Origin: Acidimicrobiia bacterium
GTDB lineage: Bacteria; Actinomycetota; Acidimicrobiia; Acidimicrobiales; Aldehydirespiratoraceae
Direction of reading: 5' to 3'
Assembly: GCA_021296315.1 (NCBI GenBank)
Contig: JAGWAO010000019.1
Coordinates: 23,254 to 62,529 of the forward strand
DNA: 39,276 nt
Shown here: piece after piece, positions 1 to 9,755 of the stretch
Numbering within the stretch: position 1 is the stretch's first letter
Layout of the letters: every line of letters starts with the position of its first letter
Program-made: the position numbers and the translations under genes
The notes under the pieces: generated by a model
What the model was told of the DNA's origin: nothing
What the model saw: the letters and a program-made list of their open reading frames with translations, nothing else
The model's database searches: none

Positions 1-133
1 CCTCGACCAGGAAACGCCCGCTGTGGAACGTGACTCCGGGAGGACGCACCCGGGCAAAGTCGTGCTCGACGACGGTGTTGGTCGACGGCACGATGACCCC
101 GATCTTGGCCCGGTAGCCGACGACATCAGGCAT
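1..133 (-). CDS. Maleate isomerase / arylmalonate decarboxylase-like protein (Asp/Glu racemase superfamily), N-terminal fragment cut by window edge
   Basis: Manual translation of minus strand from ATG at 133: MPDVVGYRAKIGVIVPSTNTVVEHDFARVRPPGVTFHSGRFLVE; the IGVIVPSTNTVVE..DF..RPPGVTFH pattern is typical of the maleate cis-trans isomerase family. Not in the supplied ORF track. Confidence 0.75.
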   Translation of the reverse strand, partial: MPDVVGYRAKIGVIVPSTNTVVEHDFARVRPPGVTFHSGRFLVE

Positions 134-205
134 GAGCGACCCTCCCAGTCCCCTGTGCAACGGAACTGTGTTCCGCTGGTGGGAACACTAGCCTCAGCAT
201 CGGTG

Positions 206-2487
206 ATGGGAAACGCTGTGCTGCGGCGCGAGGACCCCGATCTCTTGACCGGCGCAGCCCGATTCGTGGCGGACATGGCTCCCGCCGGAACGCTGCACCT
301 GGCCTTCGTGCGGTCGACCATGGCCCACGCCCGAATCGGCGGCGTCGACTCCGCCGAAGCGCGCAACGTCGCGGGGGTCGTCGATGTCCTCACCGCCGGG
401 GACCTGGCCATCGCGCCCCAGCTGCTGTTCATCACGCTGCCACCGGAGCTCAGCAGGCTGCCGCTGACCGACAAGGCCCGGTATGTGGGCGATCCGATCG
501 CGGTGGTGGTGGCCGAGTCCCCGGGTGCGGCCGCCGACGGGGCCGACCTGGTTGTGGTGGACTACGAGCCGTTGCCCGCGGTGACCGATCCCGTCGCGGC
601 GCTGGCGCCCGGCGCGGCGATCGTGTTCGAGTCTCACGGGTCGAACCGGGCCTCGGAGCTGAAGGTCGGCGCCGATGCGGAGTCGCTGGCCGGTCACGAT
701 CTGGTGGTCTCGGGCCGCATCGTGAACCACCGCATGGCCGCCGCGCCCATCGAGCCGTCCGCGGTGCTCGCCGTTCCAGGAATCGGCGACGGCGGCGAAG
801 GGGTGACGCTGTGGTGCACGACCCAGAGGCCCCACGACACTCGCGATGTCGTGGCCGCGGCGCTCCAGGAGCCATCGGACCGTGTGCGCGTGGTCGCGCC
901 CGCGGTCGGCGGGGGGTTCGGCGCCAAGGGGTCGGCGTACCCGGAGTTCGTGGTGGCCGCCTGGCTGGCCCGCCGTCTCGTTGGGTCGAGACCCGCACGG
1001 AGAACCTCACCAACATGACCCAGGGTCGAGACCATGTCCACGACGTCGAGCTGGGATTGACTAGGGACGGCCGCTTCTGCTGGCTCCGGACGGAGGTCAC
1101 CGCCGACGTGGGCGCCTACCCCGGCATCGGCGCGCTCTTGCCGTTCTTCACTATGACGATGGCGTCGGGTCCCTACCGGATACCGACCGTTGACTTCGAG
1201 GCCGTGTCGGTGATCACCAACAAGGCGCCCATCTTCCCGTTCCGGGGGGCGGGGCGGCCCGAGGCCACAGTCTCGCTCGAACGCATCGTGGACCTCGCCG
1301 CGGCCGAACTCGGCATGGACCCGGTCGAGCTCCGGCGCAGGAACCTGCTGGCATCCGCCGAGTTCCCTCTGACAACCCCTACCGGCGCCAACATGGACAG
1401 CGGCGACTACGCCCGCTGCCTCGACCTGGCGCTGGAGACCGCCGGCTACGAAGACCTGCGCGCCGAGCAGGCCCGCCGCCGCGCCCGCGACGATCGCCGG
1501 CTGCTGGGCATCGGCGTGTCCGTCTATGTGGAGGTGACCGCGGGCGGCCTGTACCAGGAGTTCGGCTCGGTCACCGTCGAGCGGGACGGCACGGTAACCG
1601 CCCGGGTGGGCACCGCGCCGCAGGGCCAGGGCCACGTCACCGCGTTCAGCCAGATCCTCGGCGAGATCCTCGGGATCGCGGCCGAGCGGGTGCGGATCAT
1701 CTGCGGCGACACCGCCGAGGTGCCCACCGGCCAGGGAACGGTGGCGTCGCGGTCCCTGCAGACGGGCGGCAGCGCGGTGTGGACCGCAGCCAACGAGGTC
1801 CTCGACAAGGCCCGGCTCCTCGCGGCGAGCCTGCTCGAGGCCGACGTGGCCGACATCGTGGTCGCCCCCGACGGTCTGGCCGTGGCGGGCGTTCCGGTCC
1901 GTACCGTGTCCTGGGCGGAGCTTGCCGCGGCCGCGGATGCCGGGGATCCGGCCGCGGGCGCAGGAACGGGCGGCCTGGCCGCAGAGACCGACTTCGACCA
2001 GGGCGAGGCCACCTACCCCTTTGGCGCGCACGTGTCGGTGGTGGAGATTGACGCCGACACCGGCGACACGAGGCTGTTGCGCCACGTCGCGGTGGACGAC
2101 TGCGGACGGATACTCAACCCGCTGCTGGTGCAGGGACAGGTGCATGGAGGGGTGGCCACTGGTGTCTCGCAGGCTCTGTACGAGCAGTCGGTCTACGACG
2201 CGGACGGCAATCCCCGCAACACCAACTTCGCCGACTACGCCATACCGGCCGCCTCGGAACTTCCCCGCTTCGAGACGGCCCACACTCAGACGCCGACCCC
2301 GTTGAACCCCCTCGGCGCCAAGGGCATCGGCGAGTCGGGCACGATCGGATCCACGCCCGCGGTGCAGTCTGCCGTCCTCGACGCTCTGGAGCCTCTGGGG
2401 GTCTCACATCTCGACATGCCCTACACACCTCAGAAGGTGTGGCGCGCAATCGCAAACGCGAACGCGGCGTCAGCGTCTCCAGCCTGA
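206..2487 (+). pseudogene. Molybdopterin-binding xanthine dehydrogenase/CO dehydrogenase-like large subunit (form II CoxL-like), frameshifted near 980
   Basis: ORF 23..1018 (MGNAVLRREDPDLLTGAARF... from ATG 206) and ORF 811..2487 (...WVETRTENLTNMTQGRD...) together give one collinear protein matching the intact paralog at 36100..38370. Contains PFRGAGRPEAT. Confidence 0.85.
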
Positions 2488-2551
2488 CGACTACTGCCCG
2501 GATCTTCTGGGGCTTCGCAGATCGCCCGGCCTGAACCCGTAGCCTGGGGGT

Positions 2552-4063
2552 GTGGGCCGGACCTACGCCATCCGCACCTTCGGGTGCCAGATGAACGAGC
2601 ACGACTCCGAGAGGATTGCGGGCCTGCTCGAGGATGACGGCTACGAGCGTGCCTCCACCCTGGAGGAGGCCGACGTGATGGTGCTCAACACCTGCTGCAT
2701 CCGGGAGAATGCGGACAACAAGCTGTATGGCGCCCTGGGCCGGCTCAAGGCCGTGAAGGCGAAGCGCCCCGACGCGCTCATCGCAGTGGCGGGATGCCTC
2801 GCCCAGAAGGACCGGGAGCTGGTCCGGGAGCGAGCCGGCCACGTCGACGTGGTCTTCGGCACCCACAACGTGCACCGCGCCGCGGAGCTCATCGGCCATG
2901 CCCGGCGGCATGGGCCGGTGGTGGAGATCCTCACCGAGACGGTTCGGGACGATGTCGAGGCGTTCCCGTCGGCCCTGCCGGCGCGCCGGGGGGCGAAGCA
3001 CTCCGCCTGGGTCACGATCCAGATCGGGTGCGACAACAGTTGCACCTTCTGCATCGTCCCCGCAGTCAGGGGTCCCGAGATCAGCCGGCCTTTCGGCGAG
3101 CTCGTGGAGGAGGTAGGGGCCCTGGCGGCCGGGGGCGTCAGTGAGATCACCCTGCTCGGCCAGAATGTCAACAGCTACGGCCGGGATTTGGCCCTGTCGC
3201 GACGGGGGAGCGCCAACGGCAACGGGCGGACTGTCACCGGCGATGACGCGTGGTGGTGCGGATCGGCCTGGCTGGCCGATCGGCGACCCCGGCCACTGTT
3301 CGCGGACCTGCTCCGAGCGGTGGGGGAGGCCGACGGCATCCGGCGGGTGCGTTTCACCAGCCCGCACCCCAAGGATCTGCGTCCCGAGACGATCGCGGCC
3401 ATGGCCGAGGTCCCGGCGGTGTGCGAGCACCTGCACCTGCCGCTGCAGTCGGGCAGCGACACCGTGCTTCGGGCGATGCAGCGGGGATACACGGCCGAGA
3501 GCTACCTGGATCGGCTCCGGGCCGCACGGGAGGCGGTCGACGACCTGGCCGTCTCCACCGACATCATCGTCGGGTTCCCCGGCGAGACCGAGCCCGACTT
3601 CGAGCAGACCCTCGAGGTGGCGGCCGAGGCCCGCTACGACAGCGCCTTCACCTTCATCTTCTCTCCCCGGCCCGGAACGACGGCGGCCGAGATGGCGGAC
3701 CGGTTCGTACCCCACGAGGTGTCCGTGAACCGCTACGAGCGGCTTCGCCGGGTGATCGAGCGCTCCAGCCGCCTCGCCAACGGGGCCCGTATCGGCAGGA
3801 TCGAAGAGGTCGTCGTGGAGGGGCCCAGCAAGAAGGATCCAGCCGTCATCACCGGGCGCACCCGGCGCAACACCCTTGTGCACTTCCGGTCACCGGCCGG
3901 CGCCGCGCCGCAGCCCGGCACCTACGCCTGGATCGAGGTCACCGAGGCCGCGGCCAACTTCCTGCAGGGTGCTCTGGTGGATCTCGAAGCGCCGCCCGCG
4001 GCGATCGAGGCGGACACATCCTCCAGCCGTCGTCTCATTCCTGTAGCCGTCGCCGCAAGCTGA
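2552..4063 (+). CDS. miaB: tRNA-2-methylthio-N6-dimethylallyladenosine synthase MiaB
   Basis: TFGCQMNEHDSE, GCDNSCTFCIVPAVRG radical SAM motif, LGQNVNSYG, HLPLQSGSD; GTG start. Confidence 0.96.
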   Translation: MGRTYAIRTFGCQMNEHDSERIAGLLEDDGYERASTLEEADVMVLNTCCIRENADNKLYGALGRLKAVKAKRPDALIAVAGCLAQKDRELVRERAGHVDVVFGTHNVHRAAELIGHARRHGPVVEILTETVRDDVEAFPSALPARRGAKHSAWVTIQIGCDNSCTFCIVPAVRGPEISRPFGELVEEVGALAAGGVSEITLLGQNVNSYGRDLALSRRGSANGNGRTVTGDDAWWCGSAWLADRRPRPLFADLLRAVGEADGIRRVRFTSPHPKDLRPETIAAMAEVPAVCEHLHLPLQSGSDTVLRAMQRGYTAESYLDRLRAAREAVDDLAVSTDIIVGFPGETEPDFEQTLEVAAEARYDSAFTFIFSPRPGTTAAEMADRFVPHEVSVNRYERLRRVIERSSRLANGARIGRIEEVVVEGPSKKDPAVITGRTRRNTLVHFRSPAGAAPQPGTYAWIEVTEAAANFLQGALVDLEAPPAAIEADTSSSRRLIPVAVAAS

Positions 4064-4176
4064 CTGAGGCGGTGACCTCGAAGCGGCCCGCACCACATGG
4101 CGGGGACCAGGCTGGCTCCGACCGCTTCGGCGCCGCCGGCGCCACCGGCCCGAGACCGGGACGGGAACACGCGGGA

Positions 4177-5181
4177 ATGGGCGGCTCCGGTGCCATCGGG
4201 AGGAGCACCCCGCCCCCGGCGTCACAACACGACGCAGCAGGCCGGCCGCCGGCTGATCGGAGGAGACTCGCCAAGCGGCCGCTGGTAATCGTGGGCCCGA
4301 CGGCCTCGGGCAAGTCGGAGATCGCCATGGGCGTGGCCCGGCTGATCGGCGGCGCGGAGATCGTGACCCTCGACTCCATGCAGGTCTACCGGGGCATGGA
4401 TGTCGGCACGGCAAGCCCCACCGCCGCGGAGCAGGCCGAAGTGCCCCACCATCTGATCGACCTGGTGAGCCCGTCCGAGGACTTCGCAGTGGCCGAACTC
4501 CAGGCGGGGGCCATGGCGGTGATCGACGAGATCCGCGGTCGGTGCGCTGTACCCGTGCTGGTGGGCGGCACGGGCCTGTACGTGCGCGCCGTGATCGACG
4601 AGCTGCGGATCCCTGGCCGCTACCCGGCCGTGCGGGCCGCCCTCGAAGCCGAACCCGACACGGAGGCTCTGCACCAGCGTTTGGCCGAACTCGACCCGGT
4701 CGCGGCCGGCCGCATGGAGCCGTCGAACCGCCGTCGCATCGTCAGAGCCCTGGAGGTCACGGTGGGCAGCGGGCGACCCTTCTCGTCCTACGGCCCGGGG
4801 CTCAGCCATTACCCGGCGACGGCGTTCGTGCAGGTGGGCCTGCGCTGGGACAGGGATCGTCTCGACGAGCGCATCGCAGCCCGCTACCAGCGCCAGATGG
4901 CCGACGGCTTCCTCGACGAGGTGCGGTCCCTGGCCCAGGGTCCGATCTCCCGGACCGCGTCCCAGGCTCTCGGCTACAAGGAGCTGCTGGCCCACCTGCG
5001 GGGAGGGATGAGCCTCGACGAGGCCCTGGACCTGGCCATTGTGCGCACCCGGCGTTTCGCCCGCCGCCAGGAACGCTGGTTCCGCCGCGACCCGCGTATC
5101 CGCTGGCTCGACGCCCCCACCACCGTCGCGGAGGTGCTGGAAGTGTGGGTAGGCGATCTCAGCAAGCCCCTCTCCATGTAG
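4177..5181 (+). CDS. miaA: tRNA dimethylallyltransferase MiaA
   Basis: RPLVIVGPTASGKSEIA P-loop, LDSMQVYRGMDVGTA; start ATG 4177 chosen inside the longer open frame. Confidence 0.95.
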   Translation: MGGSGAIGRSTPPPASQHDAAGRPPADRRRLAKRPLVIVGPTASGKSEIAMGVARLIGGAEIVTLDSMQVYRGMDVGTASPTAAEQAEVPHHLIDLVSPSEDFAVAELQAGAMAVIDEIRGRCAVPVLVGGTGLYVRAVIDELRIPGRYPAVRAALEAEPDTEALHQRLAELDPVAAGRMEPSNRRRIVRALEVTVGSGRPFSSYGPGLSHYPATAFVQVGLRWDRDRLDERIAARYQRQMADGFLDEVRSLAQGPISRTASQALGYKELLAHLRGGMSLDEALDLAIVRTRRFARRQERWFRRDPRIRWLDAPTTVAEVLEVWVGDLSKPLSM

Positions 5182-5217
5182 ACGTAGTTTTCCCCACACA
5201 TTGTGGCTAACTACGTC
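5181..5217. terminator. Nested inverted repeat just after miaA stop
   Basis: GACGTAGTT-TTCC-CCACA-CAT-TGTGG-CT-AACTACGTC: 9-bp outer arms and 5-bp inner arms. Confidence 0.5.
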
Positions 5218-5290
5218 AATTCCGTGAGCGGCCCGCCAACGCAGATGGGATTGCCGTGCTGATCCGCCCGTCGCCCGAGAGAATGTAGAG

Positions 5291-6139
5291 ATGACCGGCG
5301 GGCTGCGACTCCACAAGCTCCACGGACTGGGAAACGACTTCCTCGTCGCGCTCGTCGACGAGCTGCCCACCGAAACCGATGCGGCCCGGGCGGCCGCCAC
5401 GCTGTGCCATCGGAGCAACGGCATCGGCGCGGACGGGCTGATCTTCGCCGTCATCGACCCGCAGAGCGGCAGCGCGGGCTGTGCTGCGGCCATGCGGCTG
5501 TGGAACTCCGACGGCTCGCCGGCGGAGGTATCCGGCAACGGCCTCCGATGTCTGGCCCACGCCATCGCCCGGGCTCTCGGGGAGGCAGAGTTCGACATCG
5601 TCGTGAACACCGTGGCTGGCCCCCGCCGCTGCTCGATCCGGCCGACGCACCTGCCGGACACCGTCGTCGGGACCACGGAGATGGGCCGCCTCGGATGCGG
5701 GCCCCGTCCGGATTCCGCCGGCGCCGGCCCTGGTACCGCAGTCGAGGAGATCCTCGGTCCGGGCGCGATCGAGCGATGGGACACGATGGACGTAGGCAAC
5801 CCCCATGTGGTGCTTGCGGTGGCCGATCCTGCCGCGGTGCCCCTCCGGCAGGCGGGGCCGGCGGTGGAGGCTCTGTTCGGTGGCATCAACGTCCACTTCG
5901 GTGCGGTCTCGGGGCCTGATGAGGTGACGCTGAGCGTCTGGGAGCGCGGCGCGGGCGCCACCGCGGCGTGCGGAACGGGGGCGGTGGCCGCGGCCGCCGT
6001 CTTCCACCGCTGGGGTGAAGTGGGCCAGAATGTGATCGTGCGAATGGTGGGCGGGGAGGCTCGAGTCGATCTCTCAGAGCCGGTAGCCCTCACGGGCGAG
6101 TCGACCTTCGTCGCCACGGTGGACGTCTCTGATGCCTGA
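5291..6139 (+). CDS. dapF: Diaminopimelate epimerase
   Basis: KLHGLGNDFLV, GADGL, GNGLRCLAHA and ACGTGAVAAA catalytic Cys motifs. Confidence 0.96.
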   Translation: MTGGLRLHKLHGLGNDFLVALVDELPTETDAARAAATLCHRSNGIGADGLIFAVIDPQSGSAGCAAAMRLWNSDGSPAEVSGNGLRCLAHAIARALGEAEFDIVVNTVAGPRRCSIRPTHLPDTVVGTTEMGRLGCGPRPDSAGAGPGTAVEEILGPGAIERWDTMDVGNPHVVLAVADPAAVPLRQAGPAVEALFGGINVHFGAVSGPDEVTLSVWERGAGATAACGTGAVAAAAVFHRWGEVGQNVIVRMVGGEARVDLSEPVALTGESTFVATVDVSDA

Positions 6140-7550
6140 GGCGGGCCCGCCGCCAGAGCCCGAAGACATGCTCGGCACCGACTCTGTGGAAGACGATCCC
6201 GGCATGGACATCGACGAGTCGGCCGCGGGCAGCGATACCCACCGGGGCGGGTTCGGGGAGTTCGGCGGCGACGGCGCTGGCCTCATCGATCGGGCCTTCC
6301 GGGAGCGCATCGTGCTGGTCGGCGTGACCCGACCGGATCGGGGCTCTTCGGCCACCGAAGCGTCCCTTGACGAGTTGAGTCTGCTGGTGGACACCGCCGG
6401 GGCCGATGCCGTCGAGCGGGTCTGCCAGCGGCGAGCCGCGCCCGATGCCGCCACCTTCGTGGGCGCGGGCAAGGCCCGCGAGATCAGGGCCCTCGCGGAG
6501 GCGGTGGACTGCGACACGGTGGTGTTCGATGACGAACTCAGCCCCGCGCAGCAGTTCAATCTGGAGAAGCTGCTGGGGCGCACCGCGCTGGATCGCACCG
6601 CGGTGATCCTCGACATCTTCGCCCAGAACGCCAGCACCCCGGAGGGCAAGGCCCAGGTCGAGCTGGCCCAGCTCCGCTACCGGCTGCCCCGCTTGCGGGG
6701 CGCAGGGAGGCGGCTGTCGCAGCAGGCCGGCGGGATAGGCACCCGCGGACCCGGCGAGACCCAGCTCGAAGTTGATCGGCGTCGCCTGGAGCGGCGCATA
6801 CACAAGCTCGAAGGCGACCTGCGGCGCATCGCCGGCCACCGCCGCACGCAGTCCAAGGCCCGCAACCGCACCCGGAACCGGGCCGCAGCCATCGTCGGGT
6901 ACACCAACGCGGGCAAGTCGTCGCTGCTCAACCGTCTGACGGCGGCCACCGTGGCCGTGGAGGACCGCCTCTTCGCCACCCTCGACCCCACCACCCGGCG
7001 CCTGGGACTGCCCGGTGGCGAGACCGTGTTCCTCACCGACACCGTCGGTTTCGTTCGCAAGCTGCCCCACCAGCTGGTGGAGGCGTTCAAGACCACGCTC
7101 GATGTGGTGCGGGACGCCGACCTGCTGGTCCATGTCGTCGATGGCGCGGATGGCGACCCCGACGGCTCCATGGCCGCGGTGCGGGAGGTCCTGACCGAGA
7201 TCGAGGCCGACGAGATTCCCGAACTGGTCGTGTTCAACAAGAGCGACCTCGGTCGCGGCGCGGACCGCCTGGCGCAGCGCACGGAGGGGGCGGTAGCCGT
7301 GTCGGCCGCTACCGGTGAGGGGATGGAGCAACTCATGGGTGCTATCGGTGACCGGATGCGCCGCGTCGCCCGCGAGGTGGAGCTGATGGTGCCCTGGGAC
7401 CGCGGCGATGTGCTCGCCGGCGTGCACCGCGAGGGCCAGGTGCTGGAGTCCACCGCGACCGAGCAGGGCATGAGAGTGCGGGCCCGCCTGGAGCCCGGCT
7501 CGGCGGGTGCCCTGCGCCCCTACGTGGTCGACGGAGGGGACATCGAGTGA
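6132..7550 (+). CDS. hflX: GTPase HflX
   Basis: GAGRRLSQQAGGIGTRGPGETQLE, GYTNAGKSSLLN, FLTDTVGFVRKLPHQLVEAF. Confidence 0.96.
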   Translation: MPEAGPPPEPEDMLGTDSVEDDPGMDIDESAAGSDTHRGGFGEFGGDGAGLIDRAFRERIVLVGVTRPDRGSSATEASLDELSLLVDTAGADAVERVCQRRAAPDAATFVGAGKAREIRALAEAVDCDTVVFDDELSPAQQFNLEKLLGRTALDRTAVILDIFAQNASTPEGKAQVELAQLRYRLPRLRGAGRRLSQQAGGIGTRGPGETQLEVDRRRLERRIHKLEGDLRRIAGHRRTQSKARNRTRNRAAAIVGYTNAGKSSLLNRLTAATVAVEDRLFATLDPTTRRLGLPGGETVFLTDTVGFVRKLPHQLVEAFKTTLDVVRDADLLVHVVDGADGDPDGSMAAVREVLTEIEADEIPELVVFNKSDLGRGADRLAQRTEGAVAVSAATGEGMEQLMGAIGDRMRRVAREVELMVPWDRGDVLAGVHREGQVLESTATEQGMRVRARLEPGSAGALRPYVVDGGDIE

Positions 7551-8746
7551 CTGCGGGCTTCGTGCCGCCCGTCTATCCCTACGAGCGCTTGAATTCACTG
7601 AGGGCCGAGGCGGCCAAGCTGCCCGGCGGCGCGATCGACTGCTCGGTCGGGACTCCCTGCGACCCGCCGCCCCCGCAGGTAGTGGAGGCGCTGGCCGCGT
7701 CGGGCACCGAACGCGGCTACCCAGCCTCGATCGGCTCGCCGGCATTTCGGGAGGCCGCGGCCGCCTGGGTGCAGCGTCGCTTTGGAGTCGGCGTGGATCC
7801 CGACACCGAACTCGCGGCATGCATAGGCACCAAGGAGTTTGTGGCCTCGCTGCCGCGCTATCTGAAGCTCCGCCTCCCCGACCGCGACACGGTGCTGTAC
7901 CCGTCGGTCTCGTACCCGTCGTACGCCATGGGCGCGACTCTGGCCGGTTGCCGCGCTGTTCCGGTTGCCGTGGACGACAAGTTCCGCATCGACGTCGACT
8001 CGATCGATGGGCGCGACGCCAGGCGCGCCCTGTGCCTGTGGGTGAACACGCCGGGCAACCCGGCGGGAGCTCTCGACGACCTGGGGGCGGCCGCGGCCTG
8101 GGGCCGCGACAACGGCGTGCTGGTCGCCAGCGACGAGTGCTACGCCGAGTTCACCTGGGACGGGCCGCCGCGCACCATCCTTGAGCACGACACCGAAGGC
8201 GTGCTGGCCGTGCACTCGCTGTCTAAGCGATCGAACATGGCCGGCGTCCGAGCCGGGTTCTACGCAGGAGACGCCGAGTTGGTCCGTTACCTGCGCGAGT
8301 GCCGCAAGCATGCCGGCTGCATGGTTCCTGGCCCGGTGCAAGCGGCCGCGGTCGCCGCCTGGGTCGACCAGGACCATGTCGACGTCCAGCGCGCTCGATA
8401 CCGGGAGCGTCTCGAAGAGCTGTCGGGGATCCTGCACGTGACCGCATCGCGGCTTGCTGCCTCCGGGTCCGACCCCGTAGCCCTTCATAGCTTCGCCGCT
8501 GTGCCTCCAGAGCTGCCGGAAGGCGGCTTCTACATCTGGGCGGAGGTGCCTGGAGGGGATGCGTGGGTCTGCGTGGAAGCGCTGGCGAGAGTGGGAGGCC
8601 TCATCGTCAGCCCCGGAGAGTTCTACTGCGAGTCCGGCGAGGCCGGCGCCCGCCGCGCCCGTCGGTGGATCCGGGTCGCGGCCGTGCAGCCCATGCATCG
8701 TCTCCGGCAAGCCCGCGCCCGGCTGGAGCACATCGACCTCGACTGA
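7547..8746 (+). CDS. dapC: Succinyldiaminopimelate transaminase
   Basis: PLP aminotransferase: YPYERL, IDCSVGTPCDPPP, HSLSKRSNMAGVRAGFYAGD; GTG start overlaps hflX stop. Confidence 0.9.
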   Translation: MTAGFVPPVYPYERLNSLRAEAAKLPGGAIDCSVGTPCDPPPPQVVEALAASGTERGYPASIGSPAFREAAAAWVQRRFGVGVDPDTELAACIGTKEFVASLPRYLKLRLPDRDTVLYPSVSYPSYAMGATLAGCRAVPVAVDDKFRIDVDSIDGRDARRALCLWVNTPGNPAGALDDLGAAAAWGRDNGVLVASDECYAEFTWDGPPRTILEHDTEGVLAVHSLSKRSNMAGVRAGFYAGDAELVRYLRECRKHAGCMVPGPVQAAAVAAWVDQDHVDVQRARYRERLEELSGILHVTASRLAASGSDPVALHSFAAVPPELPEGGFYIWAEVPGGDAWVCVEALARVGGLIVSPGEFYCESGEAGARRARRWIRVAAVQPMHRLRQARARLEHIDLD

Positions 8747-8751
8747 ACAAA

Positions 8752-8803
8752 CCGGAATTGGCAGCGTTCTGCACGCACGGCGTGCGTATTGCTGCCAGTT
8801 CGG
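8752..8803 (+). repeat. Stem-loop element copy 1
   Basis: CCGGAATTGGCAGC-25 nt core with inner ACGCAC/GTGCGT palindrome-GCTGCCAGTTCGG. Confidence 0.8.
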
Positions 8804-8824
8804 TATGAGCCGGGCTGCGAGCTG

Positions 8825-8872
8825 GGAATTGGCAGCGTCTTGCACGCACGGCGTGCGTTGTGCTGCCAGTTC
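8825..8872 (+). repeat. Stem-loop element copy 2
   Basis: GGAATTGGCAGC-25 nt core (TGCACGCACGGCGTGCG)-GCTGCCAGTTC. Confidence 0.8.
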
Positions 8873-8929
8873 ACGGCGAGGGGTTGTTTTCGGGCATCGG
8901 AAACGGCGCCGACCACTAGCCTGCCCAGC

Positions 8930-9754
8930 ATGTCCGATCTTGAGTCCCGAATCGGCGAGCTCTGGGAGGCTCGTCCCGACCTGGATGCCGAAGACCCCGA
9001 GGTGATCGAGACGATCCGCGAGGCCATCGACGCTCTCGACACCGGCCAAGCCCGGGTGGCCGAGGTCCTCGACGACGGCACCGTCCAGGTCAACCAGTGG
9101 TGCAAGCAGGCCATCCTGCTGCTGTTCTCGACGGCCAGGATGAGCACTGTCGAACTGGGCCCCTTCGAGTTCGCCGACAAGATCCCGCTCAAGACCGACT
9201 ACGCGGCCCGCGGTGTGAGGGTGGTGCCGGGAGCGTCGGCCCGCTGGGGCAGCTACCAGGCGCCGGGCGTGATCATGATGCCCAGTTACACCAACATTGG
9301 GGCCCACGTGGGGGCCAACACCATGGTGGACACCTGGGCCACAGTGGGGTCCTGCGCCCAGATCGGTGCCAACGTGCACCTCTCGGGCGGGGTCGGTATC
9401 GGCGGCGTGCTCGAGCCTCCGGTCGCCCAACCGGTGATTGTGGAGGATGACTGCCTCATCGGCAGCCGCTGCATCGTGGCCGACGGCGCCCGGGTCGGGC
9501 GGGGGACGGTGCTGGGAGCAGGGGCGATTCTCACTGGTTCCATCCCGGTGATCGATGCCTCCACCGGCGAAGAACTGGGACGGGGCGAGGTGCCGCCCTG
9601 GTCGGTGGCTGTGCTGGGCACCCGGGCGCGCCGGTTCGGTGGCGGCGAGTTCGGACTACCGGCGGTACTGGTGATCAAGCGCCTGTCCGAGGGTGAGCGA
9701 CACGACAAGTCGGCCCTCAACCAGATCCTGCGCGACCACGGCGCCACCACCTGA
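8930..9754 (+). CDS. dapD: 2,3,4,5-tetrahydropyridine-2,6-dicarboxylate N-succinyltransferase
   Basis: Left-handed beta-helix protein: MMPSYTNIGAHVGANTMVDTWATVGSCAQIGANVHLSGGVGIGGVLEP; ATG at 8930. Confidence 0.95.
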   Translation: MSDLESRIGELWEARPDLDAEDPEVIETIREAIDALDTGQARVAEVLDDGTVQVNQWCKQAILLLFSTARMSTVELGPFEFADKIPLKTDYAARGVRVVPGASARWGSYQAPGVIMMPSYTNIGAHVGANTMVDTWATVGSCAQIGANVHLSGGVGIGGVLEPPVAQPVIVEDDCLIGSRCIVADGARVGRGTVLGAGAILTGSIPVIDASTGEELGRGEVPPWSVAVLGTRARRFGGGEFGLPAVLVIKRLSEGERHDKSALNQILRDHGATT

Positions 9755-9755
9755 C

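Noticed and set aside
694-2283. 529-aa minus-strand ORF
   Set aside because: Antisense to the CoxL-like gene; the same kind of shadow ORF (770 aa, plus strand) appears opposite the paralog at 36859-39171.
8756-8880. Small ORFs through the stem-loop elements (ARRAYCCQ, CTHGVR)
   Set aside because: Generated by translating the palindromic core in several frames; no start or ribosome-binding context.
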